A DNA stretch of 64,000 bases from Actinomadura atramentaria DSM 43919 (GTDB lineage: Bacteria; Actinomycetota; Actinomycetes; Streptosporangiales; Streptosporangiaceae). Where the stretch lies: positions 1 to 64,000 of the forward strand of contig NZ_KB907213.1 of the NCBI RefSeq assembly GCF_000381885.1. Reading direction: 5' to 3'. Below are positions 26,296 through 34,849 of the stretch, piece after piece (the first letter of the stretch is position 1; every line of letters begins with the position of its first letter). A program made the translations under genes and the position numbers. The notes beneath the pieces are model-generated. The model was not told the origin of the DNA and did not search any database. It saw nothing but the letters and a program-made list of their open reading frames with translations.

Positions 26296-26340
26296 CCGTC
26301 CAGTGTGCGATATGACGCGGAGTGACCGGTAGGCCGGGGG

Positions 26341-28731
26341 TCACTCGCGGGCGGCGAGCGCCTGGACGGGCGCGGCGCGCAGCGCGGCGCGGGCGGGCAG
26401 CGCGGTCGCGAGCAGCGCCAGCGCGGTCGTCGCCGCGACGAGCGCCGCGACGCCGGACGCAGGGACGTGCGGCGCGGCCGAGCCGGTCATCCCCGCCGCG
26501 TACGCGGTGAGGGCCGCCGCCGCGATGCCGCCGCCGAGGACCGTTCCGGCGGCGAGCGCGGCGAGCGTCTCCAGGCGCAGCGCGCGGAGCACCTGCCGCC
26601 GGGTCGCGCCCGCGAGGCGGAGCAGCGCCAGCTCCCGGACGCGCGTCAGGACGTCCATCGCGAGCGTGTTGACCAGGGAGATCGCCGCGAACCCGATGAT
26701 CATGCCGAGGGCGAGGCAGTTGACGGCCGTCCCGCCGTCCGCCGGGCCGGGGGCCGCCGCGCGGTCGAGGACGCCGACGCCGGGCAGGTCCGCGACGGCG
26801 CGGGCCAGCGCGGCGCGCGGCACGCCCGGCGCGGCGACCAGGACGGTGCCGAGCGGGTTGTCCACATGCGCGGCGACGATCTGGTGCGGCATCGTCAGGT
26901 CGCCGAAGCCGAGGCCGCGCCGGTAGACGGCGACGACGCGGAGCTTCACCGGCGTCCCGTCGGCCATGCTGACGGACAGCGTGTCGCCGACGCGCTTGCC
27001 GATGCCCTCGCGGGCCGCGACCGTCCCGGCGCCCAGGTCGGCCAGCGAGCCGGACGTGACGCCGAGGTCCGCCGTCGCCGCGAGGCCGTCCGGCGTGACG
27101 CCCTGCACGCTGTACGGGCCGCTGACCGCGCGGACCCGCGTGTGCAGGACCTCGGTGACGGCTGTGACGCCCGGCACGCGCCGCAGCGCCGCCGCGCCCG
27201 ACGCGGGCACCGCCGGGCCGACGACGTAGTCCGCGGTGACGCCGTCGCGGGCCTGGTCGGCGGCGGCCCCGGCGAGGGTCGTCTGGGCGAACAGCAGCGT
27301 CGCGGCGAGCGCGGTCATCAGCGTCAGCGGGGCCATGACCGCCGCGACGCGGCGCGGCCCGGACCGCACCTGCGCGGCGGCGAGCCCGACCGCGCCCGGC
27401 GCGCGCTCCAGCGGCGCGGCGAGCGGTCCGAGCACGGCGCGCGCGAGCAGCGGGCCGAGCAGTGCGACGGCCGTCGCGCCGAGCAGCGCCGCCAGCGGCG
27501 TGACGGGGCCCGAACCCGCCTCGCTGTGGATCGTGGACAGGACGAGCGTCAGCGTGACCGCGCCCGCCAGCGCGACGACGCCCGCGAGCAGCCGGAGCCA
27601 CGGCGTGCGCGGCGGGGCGAGCGCCGCCTCGCCGAGCGCTTCGACGGGACGCAGCCGCGTGATGCGGCGCGCCGAGATCCGGGCCGCCGCGAACGCCGCG
27701 ACGACGGTCAGCGCGACGGCCGCGAGCGGCGCGTACGGGGCCGTCACCATCGGCTGGTTCGCCGGAATCGCCCCATAGTGGACGAACACGCGGTGCAGCA
27801 CGCGGCCCAGCAGCAGGCCCGCCGCCGCGCCCGGCGCCGCCGCCGCGAAGCCGAGCACCAGCGCCTCGCGGCCGACCAGCGCGCGGAGCTGCCTCGGCGT
27901 GGCCGCGACGGCGCGCAGCACGGCGAACTCCCGCTCCCGCTGGCGGGCCGCGACGCCGAGCGTCCCGACGACGGCCAGCACCGCGACGAACAGCGACGTG
28001 CCGCCGAGCGCCGCGCCCATGCTGACGAGCTTCGTGCGCGCCGCGCCGGACGCGGGGAACTCCAGCCGCCCCCGGTCGTCGCCGGTCGCCGCGACCGCGC
28101 CCGTCCCGCGCAGCGCGCGCTCGACGGCGGGCGCGGCGGACGCGGGCCAGACGCCGATCGCCGTGAACCCGGGGCGCGGGGCCAGCCGGGCGGCGTCGGC
28201 GGGGGAGAGGTAGAAGGTCGGTTCCGTGGTGCTCTCTGTCGTGCCGGACACGGTGAACGCGCGGGCTCCGGACGGCGTGAGAAGCGTCAGCCGGTCGCCC
28301 GCGCGGGCGCGGCCGGACTCGACGACGATCTCGCCGTCCCTCGGCGCGCGTCCCGACGCCAGCGCCGCGAACGCCCAGTTGTGGCCGGACGCGCGCACGC
28401 CCTGCAGCACCGCCGGGACCGTGATCTCGGTGACCGTCCGGACGCCCGGCAGCGCCGCGACGCGCGCGGCGACGTCCGGCGGGACCAGCGCCCGAGCGGT
28501 GTTCGGCTTGCTCTTGTGCTTGCCGTTGCCCTTGACGAAATGGCTCTGCGGATCGCCCGCGACGACGACCGGCGCGCCCGCGTACCGCTCCGGCCCGACG
28601 TGCCCGAGCAGGCCCGTCACCATCAGCGTCCCGCACGCGCAGACCAGCGCGGCGGCGGCGAGCAGCACCGCGTACGCCCCGGCGAACGAGCCCTTGCGGA
28701 AGCGCAGCGAGTTCAGCGCGAGGGTCAGCAT
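26341..28731 (-). CDS. ABC transporter permease, MacB/FtsX type
   Basis: A 796-residue inner-membrane protein. One N-terminal membrane segment (AYAVLLAAAALVCACGTLMV) is followed by a large extracytoplasmic domain, then two FtsX domains of three and four segments (VAVLAVVGTLGVAARQREREFAVLRAVAATPRQL, and again SLVNTLAMDVLTRVRELALLRLAGATRRQV). Such proteins do not pump through the membrane but move envelope substrates or signals. ATG 28731 shares one base with the stop of the ATPase gene (TGATG), so the two are coupled. Confidence 0.92.
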   Translation of the reverse strand: MLTLALNSLRFRKGSFAGAYAVLLAAAALVCACGTLMVTGLLGHVGPERYAGAPVVVAGDPQSHFVKGNGKHKSKPNTARALVPPDVAARVAALPGVRTVTEITVPAVLQGVRASGHNWAFAALASGRAPRDGEIVVESGRARAGDRLTLLTPSGARAFTVSGTTESTTEPTFYLSPADAARLAPRPGFTAIGVWPASAAPAVERALRGTGAVAATGDDRGRLEFPASGAARTKLVSMGAALGGTSLFVAVLAVVGTLGVAARQREREFAVLRAVAATPRQLRALVGREALVLGFAAAAPGAAAGLLLGRVLHRVFVHYGAIPANQPMVTAPYAPLAAVALTVVAAFAAARISARRITRLRPVEALGEAALAPPRTPWLRLLAGVVALAGAVTLTLVLSTIHSEAGSGPVTPLAALLGATAVALLGPLLARAVLGPLAAPLERAPGAVGLAAAQVRSGPRRVAAVMAPLTLMTALAATLLFAQTTLAGAAADQARDGVTADYVVGPAVPASGAAALRRVPGVTAVTEVLHTRVRAVSGPYSVQGVTPDGLAATADLGVTSGSLADLGAGTVAAREGIGKRVGDTLSVSMADGTPVKLRVVAVYRRGLGFGDLTMPHQIVAAHVDNPLGTVLVAAPGVPRAALARAVADLPGVGVLDRAAAPGPADGGTAVNCLALGMIIGFAAISLVNTLAMDVLTRVRELALLRLAGATRRQVLRALRLETLAALAAGTVLGGGIAAAALTAYAAGMTGSAAPHVPASGVAALVAATTALALLATALPARAALRAAPVQALAARE

Positions 28732-29450
28732 CACGCCGCTCCCAGGGAGGTCAGGCGGGCGGCGACGGCGGACGCGTCCGGGGCGTCGAGCGCGTCCACG
28801 ATCCGGCCGTCCGCCAGGAACAGCACCGTGTCGGCGTGCGCGGCGGCGACCGGGTCGTGCGTCACCATCACGACCGTGCGGCCGAGGTCGTCGACGGCCG
28901 CGCGCAGCAGCGCCAGGACCTCGCGGGCCGTGACGGTGTCGAGCGCGCCCGTCGGCTCGTCGCCGAACACGACGTCCGGCTCGGTGACCAGCGCGCGGGC
29001 CAGCGCGACGCGCTGCTGCTGGCCGCCCGACAGCTCCGCGGGCCGGTGCTTGGCCCGCTCCGCGAGCCCGACGCGCCCCAGCACCTCCGCGACCCGCCCC
29101 TTCGGTGCGCGGCGGCCCGCCATCCGCAGCGGCAGCGTCACGTTCTGCTCGACGGTCAGCGCCGGGACGAGATTGAACGCCTGGAAAACGAACCCGACAC
29201 GGTCCCGGCGCAGTTTCGTCAGCGCCGTCTCGTCCATTCCGCTCAATTCCACGCCGCCGAGCCGCACCGAACCCGACGTCGGCGCGTCCAATCCCGCCGC
29301 GCAATGCAGGAACGTGCTCTTCCCCGAACCGGACGGCCCCATGACCGCCGTGAACGCTCCCGCGGGCAGCGACACCGACACTTCCCGGAGCGCCGCCACC
29401 GCCCGCCCGTACACCTTGCTGACCGCTTCCATCCTGACCGCCTCACTCAT
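28731..29450 (-). CDS. ABC transporter ATP-binding protein, MacB/LolD type
   Basis: A 239-residue ATPase with every canonical motif: Walker A GPSGSGKST, Q-loop VFQAFNLVPALTVEQNV, signature LSGGQQQRVALARAL, Walker B DVVFGDEPTGALD and switch His VTHDPVAAAH. It powers the coupled FtsX-type permease. The start MSEAVRMEAVSKVYG is chosen because the ABC domain begins at VRMEAV. The gene is the first of its operon, divergent from the small zinc-finger gene. Confidence 0.93.
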   Translation of the reverse strand: MSEAVRMEAVSKVYGRAVAALREVSVSLPAGAFTAVMGPSGSGKSTFLHCAAGLDAPTSGSVRLGGVELSGMDETALTKLRRDRVGFVFQAFNLVPALTVEQNVTLPLRMAGRRAPKGRVAEVLGRVGLAERAKHRPAELSGGQQQRVALARALVTEPDVVFGDEPTGALDTVTAREVLALLRAAVDDLGRTVVMVTHDPVAAAHADTVLFLADGRIVDALDAPDASAVAARLTSLGAA

Positions 29451-29612
29451 GCGCACCACTCTGCTGCGCGGCGTTCTCACCGGCCAGAGCATTGATCACG
29501 AGTGACCCATGAGGATGTCACGGGTGGTCGGCGCCGGACTTGGGCGAACCGGTTGCCGTCGCGCACGGTCGCGCTTACCGTTGCCTCGACCGAGAGCAAC
29601 GGACGGTGTGAG

Positions 29613-29750
29613 ATGGCAGGCGGAAAGCGACGGAAACCGGCCCCCGATTGTCCCGGGTGCAAGGGGAGTGGAAAGGTCGACAAGCCGAACGACGGCACGG
29701 TACAGCGAGTTACCTGCCCGTTGTGCAATGGAACGGGTAAGTCGATTTGA
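29613..29750 (+). CDS. Small DnaJ-type zinc-finger protein
   Basis: A 45-residue basic peptide with CPGCKGSGKV and CPLCNGTGK, two CxxCxGxG motifs as in the zinc centre of DnaJ. It is too small to be a chaperone on its own and may help another protein fold or bind nucleic acid. Its last codons overlap the TTG start of the methyltransferase by 4 bases, so the two are probably co-translated. The upstream in-frame extension to 29502 looks non-coding. Confidence 0.7.
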   Translation: MAGGKRRKPAPDCPGCKGSGKVDKPNDGTVQRVTCPLCNGTGKSI

Positions 29751-30487
29751 TCGACCGGCGCGATTTCATCCCCGACCGCGTGTACCACTACCCCAGTGAG
29801 GACGCGGATCTGACGCCGCTCGAACGGCAGGACGATCCGGACCGCTGGAATTCGCTCGTCGCAAGCGGAGATCCGGTCATCACCCGGCTGCGGACGGATC
29901 GGCTCGGCATGGTCTGGCCGTCGAGTTCGGCGTCCGCGCTCTGGGTCGTCCGCGCGATGCTGGACGCGCTCGCGATCGAGCCCGGCATGACCGTCCTGGA
30001 GATCGGCACGGGCACCGGCTACAACGCGGCGCTCATGGCGGACGCCGGGGCGCGCGTCGTCTCCGTCGAAATCGTCCCCGACATCGCGGACGCAGCACGA
30101 ACGGCGCTGGAACGCACGGGCTTCGCCGACCGGGTGACCGTCCTGACCGCCGACGGCGAGAACGGCGCCCCCGACCACGCGCCGTTCGACCGCGTGACAG
30201 CGACCGCGGGCGCACAGACCGTCCCGTACGCCTGGGTCGAACAAACCCGCGACGGCGGCCGAATCGTCGTCCCGTACATGGGAATGGCCTACGCGGGCGC
30301 ACTCATCGCCCTCGACGTCGCCAACGGCATCGCACAAGGCCGCGCCGTCTGCGACCGAGCCCACTTCATGCCCCTGCGCGGCCAGACCGACATCCAACCC
30401 GCCCTCCGCGCAACCCCCGCCGGCCCCCTCGACCGCCTCCGCTTCACCGTCACCCAATCAGGCCAGACCATCACGTTCACCGAATAG
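29747..30487 (+). CDS. Protein-L-isoaspartate O-methyltransferase-like protein
   Basis: A 246-residue class I SAM methyltransferase of the PCMT family. Motif I is VLEIGTGTGYNAALMADAGA (about residues 82-101), post-I is VVSVEIVPDIADAA, and the later PCMT text is FDRVTATAGAQTVPYAWVEQTRDGGRIVVP. It probably methylates damaged aspartyl residues, although short actinobacterial relatives also modify natural peptides. The TTG start overlaps the zinc-finger gene. A decayed relative of its C-terminal half is found near 60.8-61.2 kb. Confidence 0.85.
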   Translation: MIDRRDFIPDRVYHYPSEDADLTPLERQDDPDRWNSLVASGDPVITRLRTDRLGMVWPSSSASALWVVRAMLDALAIEPGMTVLEIGTGTGYNAALMADAGARVVSVEIVPDIADAARTALERTGFADRVTVLTADGENGAPDHAPFDRVTATAGAQTVPYAWVEQTRDGGRIVVPYMGMAYAGALIALDVANGIAQGRAVCDRAHFMPLRGQTDIQPALRATPAGPLDRLRFTVTQSGQTITFTE

Positions 30488-30536
30488 GACGTGGGCCGCG
30501 CGGCACGGAGCGCCGATTCACGCCCCGGCCGATGTC

Positions 30537-30562
30537 CCGCGGCTCCGAACAGGGAGCCGCGG
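30537..30562. terminator. Bidirectional terminator
   Basis: A perfect 10-bp stem (CCGCGGCTCC / GGAGCCGCGG) with a 6-base loop lies between the methyltransferase (ends 30487) and the convergent SGNH hydrolase (ends 30568). The position suggests that it stops transcription from both sides. Confidence 0.7.
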
Positions 30563-30567
30563 CGCGG

Positions 30568-31389
30568 TCAGGAAAGGGCTTTTGAGAAAGCGGCGGCTAT
30601 CTGGCGGTAGCCCTCTGCGTTGGCGTGGCCGTCGTTCTGGGAGCACTGGTAGGTCCAGGCGCAGATTCGGGCGACGTTGAGGGGGAGGGTTCCGTAGGGC
30701 GGGAGGTCTGTCGTGGTCGTGAAGTCGTGGGTGGCGAAAGCGCCGTCGACGTCGGCGATTTCGAAGCCGTTGACCCAGAAGACCGCGCGCTGCCAGGCGT
30801 TGAAGACGTCGAGGGCGGGGACCGAGGCGACGGCGACGGCCTGGCCGCCGGTGATCCAGGACGCCAGGCCCGGGTCGTAGTAGGTCATCGAGGCGTAGTC
30901 GGGGGTGTCGCCGCCCGCGGCGTGGAGTCCTCCGGCGATCTGCGGGAGTTCGGCGGCGAGATTGACCGCGCCGCGCAGACCGCATTCGACGTCGCCGTTC
31001 AACAGGCAGGCGGTGTTGTTGACGCCGATGCTCACGGTGACGTAGCGGACGTCGCCCGCGTGCTGCTTGAGGAACGCGACCGCCGCGTCCATCTGCGAGC
31101 CCTCGGGGTATTCGCAAATGCCGCCGTGGAGCATGGTGGTGGTCGTCTCACCGGGGCAGCCGAGCTTCACCAGTTTCAGGTTCGCGTGAGTTTTCTTGAG
31201 GTCGGCGTACAGGACGTCGGTGTATCCCTCGTCGGTCGGGCCCTTGCCCGGCTGGTAGCCCACCGCGCCCGAGTCGCCCAGTGCCAGGTAGTACTCCGGC
31301 GGCGTCTCCGCGCGCGCCGCGCCCGCACCCGCACCGATGCACGCGGCGAACACCGACGCCGCAAGCGCCACTCTCGACCAAACCCTCAT
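30568..31389 (-). CDS. Secreted SGNH/GDSL hydrolase
   Basis: A 273-residue exported esterase-like protein. A signal peptide spans about residues 1-27 (hydrophobic core VALAASVFAACIGAGAG, cleavage after ARA). The SGNH blocks follow: LALGDSGAVGY (catalytic Ser), a Gly in the LVKLGCPGETT block, SIGVNN (Asn), and NDGHANAEGY carrying the Asp/His pair. Substrates are typically lipids or acylated polysaccharides. The ATG at 31389 has AGGA upstream; an in-frame TTG at 31410 is less likely. An 18-base inverted repeat lies about 45 bases upstream. Confidence 0.9.
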   Translation of the reverse strand: MRVWSRVALAASVFAACIGAGAGAARAETPPEYYLALGDSGAVGYQPGKGPTDEGYTDVLYADLKKTHANLKLVKLGCPGETTTTMLHGGICEYPEGSQMDAAVAFLKQHAGDVRYVTVSIGVNNTACLLNGDVECGLRGAVNLAAELPQIAGGLHAAGGDTPDYASMTYYDPGLASWITGGQAVAVASVPALDVFNAWQRAVFWVNGFEIADVDGAFATHDFTTTTDLPPYGTLPLNVARICAWTYQCSQNDGHANAEGYRQIAAAFSKALS

Positions 31390-31433
31390 CCGGCTCACGT
31401 CCTGTCGCAAGGAGTACGGCCCCCGAACGTCAA

Positions 31434-31451
31434 ACAGACAATAATGTCTGT
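31434..31451. promoter_or_regulatory. Candidate operator upstream of the SGNH hydrolase
   Basis: ACAGACA-ATAA-TGTCTGT is a perfect 7-4-7 inverted repeat, AT-rich in a GC-rich setting, 45-62 bases upstream of the hydrolase start. It is a likely binding site for a dimeric repressor. No regulator gene is adjacent. Confidence 0.6.
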
Positions 31452-31553
31452 ATCAGAGACTGTCGAGGGGCCGGGCCGGGCGGCGCGCGGGCCGCCGGTC
31501 AGCCGGAGGACGGCGGTCGCGGGCCGGATACAGTCGGCGGCGGCATGAACTGA

Positions 31554-31719
31554 GCGAGGTGCCCCATCCGGGGAGAATCGGGAAGCCGGTGTAAATCCGG
31601 CACGGGCCCGCCGCGGTGACCGGGGAGCCGCCGTCCACGCGCGCACGCGCAGCCACTGGCCGCAGGCCGGGAAGGCGGACGGGCGGGCGCTGATCCGGGA
31701 GTCCGAAGACCGGCCTCGC
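31554..31719 (+). promoter_or_regulatory. Cobalamin riboswitch upstream of bluB
   Basis: The aptamer core GGAAGCCGGTGTAAATCCGG (31581-31600), the CCGCCGCGGTGAC block and the 3' block GAGTCCGAAGACCGGCC are all present. P1 can form between GCGAGG (31554-31559) and CCTCGC (31714-31719). It precedes a gene for the lower ligand of B12, so cobalamin would repress its own synthesis. Confidence 0.92.
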
Positions 31720-31725
31720 GCCGGC

Positions 31726-31743
31726 GGCCGCCGACCGGCGGCC
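31726..31743 (+). terminator. GC hairpin after the bluB riboswitch
   Basis: A perfect 7-bp stem (GGCCGCC / GGCGGCC) with a GACC tetraloop lies just after P1 and ends 21 bases before bluB. It is the likely expression platform and shares loop and position with the hairpin behind the metE riboswitch. Confidence 0.5.
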
Positions 31744-31764
31744 CGGAGCAGCGGGAGCCTGCCC

Positions 31765-32385
31765 ATGAGCACCGATCTTTACGACGTCATCGGCCGCCGA
31801 CGCGATGTGCGCGCCGAGTTCACCGGCGCGTCCGTCCCGGACGACGTCCTCGACCGCGTCCTCAACGCCGCGCACGCCGCGCCCAGTGTCGGCCTTTCGC
31901 AGCCGTGGGACTTCGTCGTCGTGCGTGATCTGGCCGTCCGCCGCTCCTTCCGCGACCACGTCGAACAGGAGCGGGCGGCCTTCGCGGCGACGCTGGACTC
32001 GGACGAGGCGAAGGTTTTCGCGCGGATCAAAATCGACGGCGTGCTGGAGTCCGCGCTGTCGGTCGTCGTGACGTACGACCCGTCGCGCGGCGGCCCCGCC
32101 GTGCTCGGCCGGCACGCCATCGCCGACACCGGCCTGTACTCGGTCTGCCTCGCGATCCAGAACCTCTGGCTGGCGGCGACCGCCGAGGACCTCGGCGTCG
32201 GCTGGGTGTCGTTCTACCGGGAGCCGTTCCTGCGCGAACTGCTGGGCATTCCGGACGGAATCCGCCCGGTCGCGTGGCTGTGCCTCGGCCCGGTGACGCG
32301 GCTCCGGACGACGCCGGACCTCGAACGCCACGGCTGGCGCCGCCGCCGTCCACTCGACGCGGCGGTCCATCACGACCGCTGGTGA
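31765..32385 (+). CDS. bluB: 5,6-Dimethylbenzimidazole synthase
   Basis: A 206-residue nitroreductase-fold flavoenzyme. BluB consumes FMNH2 and oxygen to make the lower ligand of vitamin B12. Sequence marks include DVIGRRRDVRAEFTG at the start, AAHAAPSVGLSQPWDFVVV, and the C-terminal GVGWVSFYREPFLRELLGIP and LCLGPV, as in the BluB branch. The cobalamin riboswitch directly upstream strongly supports this role over a generic nitroreductase. The ATG is preceded by GCGGGAG. Its end overlaps the convergent MFS gene by 16 bases. Confidence 0.93.
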   Translation: MSTDLYDVIGRRRDVRAEFTGASVPDDVLDRVLNAAHAAPSVGLSQPWDFVVVRDLAVRRSFRDHVEQERAAFAATLDSDEAKVFARIKIDGVLESALSVVVTYDPSRGGPAVLGRHAIADTGLYSVCLAIQNLWLAATAEDLGVGWVSFYREPFLRELLGIPDGIRPVAWLCLGPVTRLRTTPDLERHGWRRRRPLDAAVHHDRW

Positions 32386-33812
32386 ACGCGGTCGACGTCC
32401 GCGAACAGCGCCGCCGCGCGGGCGGCCGTGGCGGCGGCGCGGCGGCCGGTGCTGAGCAGGCCGAGGACGGCGATGCCGACGCCGAGCCCGAGCAGCGTCC
32501 ACCAGACGCCGCGCTCCGCACCGGCGAACGCGGTCCCGCCGCGCGCCGCGGCGGAGCCGCCGATCGCCCCGGCGAGCGCGACGCCGAGGGTGGTGCCCGT
32601 CTGCCGCCCGGCGGACGCCAGCGACGCGGCCACGCCCGCCATCGAACGCGGCATTCCGGACACCGCCGTGTTGCTGACGGGCGGGTTGACGGTGCCGAGG
32701 AACACGCCGAACAGCAGATAGACGGCGAGCACGACCGGCAGCGGGGTCGCCGGGCCGAGCGCGAGCGACGCGGCCCCGCCCGCCGCGAGCGCCGTCCCGG
32801 CGACGACGAGCGGCAGCCGGGGACCGCGCCCGCCGACGAGCCGTCCGGTGACCGGGGACAGCGCGACGACCAGCACCCCGACCGGGAGCAGGCACAGTCC
32901 GGCCGCGAGCGCCGACATGCCGCGTACGTCCTGGAGGTACTGCGTGGTGACGAACAGGAACGCGCCGAACCCGCACAGCGCGAACAGCGCCATGAGGATC
33001 GCCGAACTGAACGGGAGGCTGTGGAAAAGCCGGAGTTCCAGCAGCGGGTCCGCGCGGCGCGGCTCGTACGCGGCGAGCGCCGCCGCGCCGAGCACGGCCG
33101 CCGCGAGCAGGCCGAGGACGGCGGGCGAACCCCAGCCGAGCGTCCGGGACTGGATGACGGCGCAGACCGTCCCGCCCAGCACCAGGACCACGAGCGCCTG
33201 GCCGACCGGGTCGAACCGGCGCGCGCGGGCCGCGCGGGACTCGGGGACGAACAGCGCGGCGCCCCCGAGCGCGGCGGCCGTGACCGGCACGTTGATCCAG
33301 AAGACGGCGTGCCAGCCGAAGCCGTCGACCAGCGCGCCGCCGAGGATCGGCCCGAGCGCCAGCGCCAGGCCGGACATCGAACCGAACACGCCGATGGCCC
33401 TCGCCCGCTCGGCCGGTTCGGGGAATGTGCTCGCGACGATCGCCATCGCGACGGGGTTGAGCATCGTGCCGCCGACCGCCTGCACGGCGCGGGCGGCGAT
33501 CAGCCAACCGGTGCTCGGCGCGAGCGCGCACAGCAGCGAGCCGGTGCCGAACACGGCGAGACCGAGTTGGAAGACGCGGCGGCGGCCGAACCGGTCGGCG
33601 GCCGATCCGGCGAGGACGAGGAATCCAGCGAGGACGAGCGTGTACGCGTCCACCGTCCACTGGAGACCGGTCAGTGAAGCGTGCAGGTCGTGCCGGATCG
33701 CGGGCAGGGCGACGTTGACGATGGAGATGTCCATCACCACGACGACCATGCTGGCGCAGCAGACGGCGAGCACCAGGATGCGGCGGCGAGGATCGAGCCC
33801 AGAATCAGACAT
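32370..33812 (-). CDS. MFS drug transporter, 14-span EmrB/QacA type
   Basis: A 480-residue membrane protein with about 14 hydrophobic segments. DHA2 family marks include MVVVVMDISIVNVALPAI in segment 1, LQWTVDAYTLVLAG, the motif A loop GSAADRFGRRRVFQ, and motif C GPILGGALV in segment 5. It likely exports a drug or metabolite using the proton gradient. It is divergent from a MerR regulator with only 24 bases between the start codons, which strongly implies control by that protein. Confidence 0.93.
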   Translation of the reverse strand: MSDSGLDPRRRILVLAVCCASMVVVVMDISIVNVALPAIRHDLHASLTGLQWTVDAYTLVLAGFLVLAGSAADRFGRRRVFQLGLAVFGTGSLLCALAPSTGWLIAARAVQAVGGTMLNPVAMAIVASTFPEPAERARAIGVFGSMSGLALALGPILGGALVDGFGWHAVFWINVPVTAAALGGAALFVPESRAARARRFDPVGQALVVLVLGGTVCAVIQSRTLGWGSPAVLGLLAAAVLGAAALAAYEPRRADPLLELRLFHSLPFSSAILMALFALCGFGAFLFVTTQYLQDVRGMSALAAGLCLLPVGVLVVALSPVTGRLVGGRGPRLPLVVAGTALAAGGAASLALGPATPLPVVLAVYLLFGVFLGTVNPPVSNTAVSGMPRSMAGVAASLASAGRQTGTTLGVALAGAIGGSAAARGGTAFAGAERGVWWTLLGLGVGIAVLGLLSTGRRAAATAARAAALFADVDRVHQRS

Positions 33813-33836
33813 GACGGAGAACGTAGGATTTAGAGC

Positions 33837-34298
33837 GTGCTCGAAGTCAACAAGCCGTCCGACGAGATCCCCGCGGGCGGGCTGAGCATCGCCGAAGCCG
33901 CGCGCCGCACCGGGGTCAGCGTCCACACGCTGCGCTACTACGAGCGGGCGGGACTCGTCGTCACCCCGGTGGACCGCACGCACGGCGGGCGGCGCCGCTA
34001 CCGCCGCCTCGACCTCAAGTGGATCAAGGTCTGCACCGGGCTGCGGGCGACCGGGATGCCGATCCGGGGAATCCGCCGCTACGCGGAACTCGTCGCGGCG
34101 GGAAGCGGCAACGAGGACGACCGGCTCGACCTGCTGGAGGCGCATCGCGACCAGGTGCTCGCGCGGATCGCCGAGCTGCGGGAGAACCTGCGGGTCATCG
34201 ACCACAAGATCGACGTGTACCGGGGGCGGCTGGAGGCCGGGGACGCGGACCGGCTCTGGGCTCCCGTCCCGGACGGGACCGAGCGCGCCGGGCCCTAG
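33837..34298 (+). CDS. MerR family transcriptional regulator
   Basis: A 153-residue regulator. The winged helix is SIAEAARRTGVSVHTLRYYERAGLV...GRRRYRRLDLKWIKVCTGLRATGMPI, followed by a long dimerisation helix (HRDQVLARIAELRENLRVIDHKIDVYRGRLE). There are no Cys ligands in the C-terminus, so it is not a metal sensor. It probably senses an organic compound and activates the divergent DHA2 transporter. The GTG start is uncertain; the domain begins about 16 residues in. Confidence 0.9.
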   Translation: MLEVNKPSDEIPAGGLSIAEAARRTGVSVHTLRYYERAGLVVTPVDRTHGGRRRYRRLDLKWIKVCTGLRATGMPIRGIRRYAELVAAGSGNEDDRLDLLEAHRDQVLARIAELRENLRVIDHKIDVYRGRLEAGDADRLWAPVPDGTERAGP

Positions 34299-34423
34299 CG
34301 CGCCGAGGCGAGGCGGCCCATGAAAAGTCCGGAGGCCGGTGTCGGCCAGGCCGCGGGGTGTGAACCGGGGTCGGAGGTCGGGCGTCACAGGAGCACCCCC
34401 CGCCCTGACCTCCAGGAGCGCAC

Positions 34424-34846
34424 ATGTATTCACCGACGCCGCCCGCGCGCGGCGGGTTTCCCGCGCTGCCCGTCCTGCTCGGGGTGGGCGGGCTGGTGTT
34501 CGGCCTGATCGCGGGGTGCGGCGCGGGGTACGGGATGGGCGCGGCGGACACGACGGCCACGCCGCGGCCGCCGGCGCGCGCCGCCGAGGTCGCGTCCGCG
34601 CCGGTGGCGTCGACCCCGCCCGCGCCGAAGAAGGTCCGGGTGACGGTGACCGTCACGAAGACCGTCAAGCCGAAGCGGACGCACTCCGCGCCCGCCGCGC
34701 CGCCCGCGCAGCCGCGCACCGATCCGCACTTCGGGACGTGCGCGGCGGCCAACGCGGCCGGATACGGGCCGTACCGGCAGGGCGTCGACCCGGAGTACGA
34801 CTGGTACACGGACCGGGACCACGACGGAGTCGTCTGCGAGTCCTGA
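34424..34846 (+). CDS. Membrane-anchored excalibur calcium-binding protein
   Basis: A 140-residue protein. One membrane segment lies at about 14-37 (LPVLLGVGGLVFGLIAGCGAGYG), then a Pro/Ala and Lys/Thr linker, then a C-terminal excalibur domain: FGTCAAANAAGYGPY followed by the calcium loop DRDHDGVVCE with its paired Cys. Such domains face the outside and occur on actinobacterial surface or nuclease proteins. AGGAGCGCAC precedes the ATG. Confidence 0.88.
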   Translation: MYSPTPPARGGFPALPVLLGVGGLVFGLIAGCGAGYGMGAADTTATPRPPARAAEVASAPVASTPPAPKKVRVTVTVTKTVKPKRTHSAPAAPPAQPRTDPHFGTCAAANAAGYGPYRQGVDPEYDWYTDRDHDGVVCES

Positions 34847-34849
34847 GCG

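Noticed and set aside
29502..29612. Longer start for the zinc-finger peptide
   Set aside because: The added residues have no zinc ligands or family pattern, and the conserved part begins at MAGGKRRKPAP.
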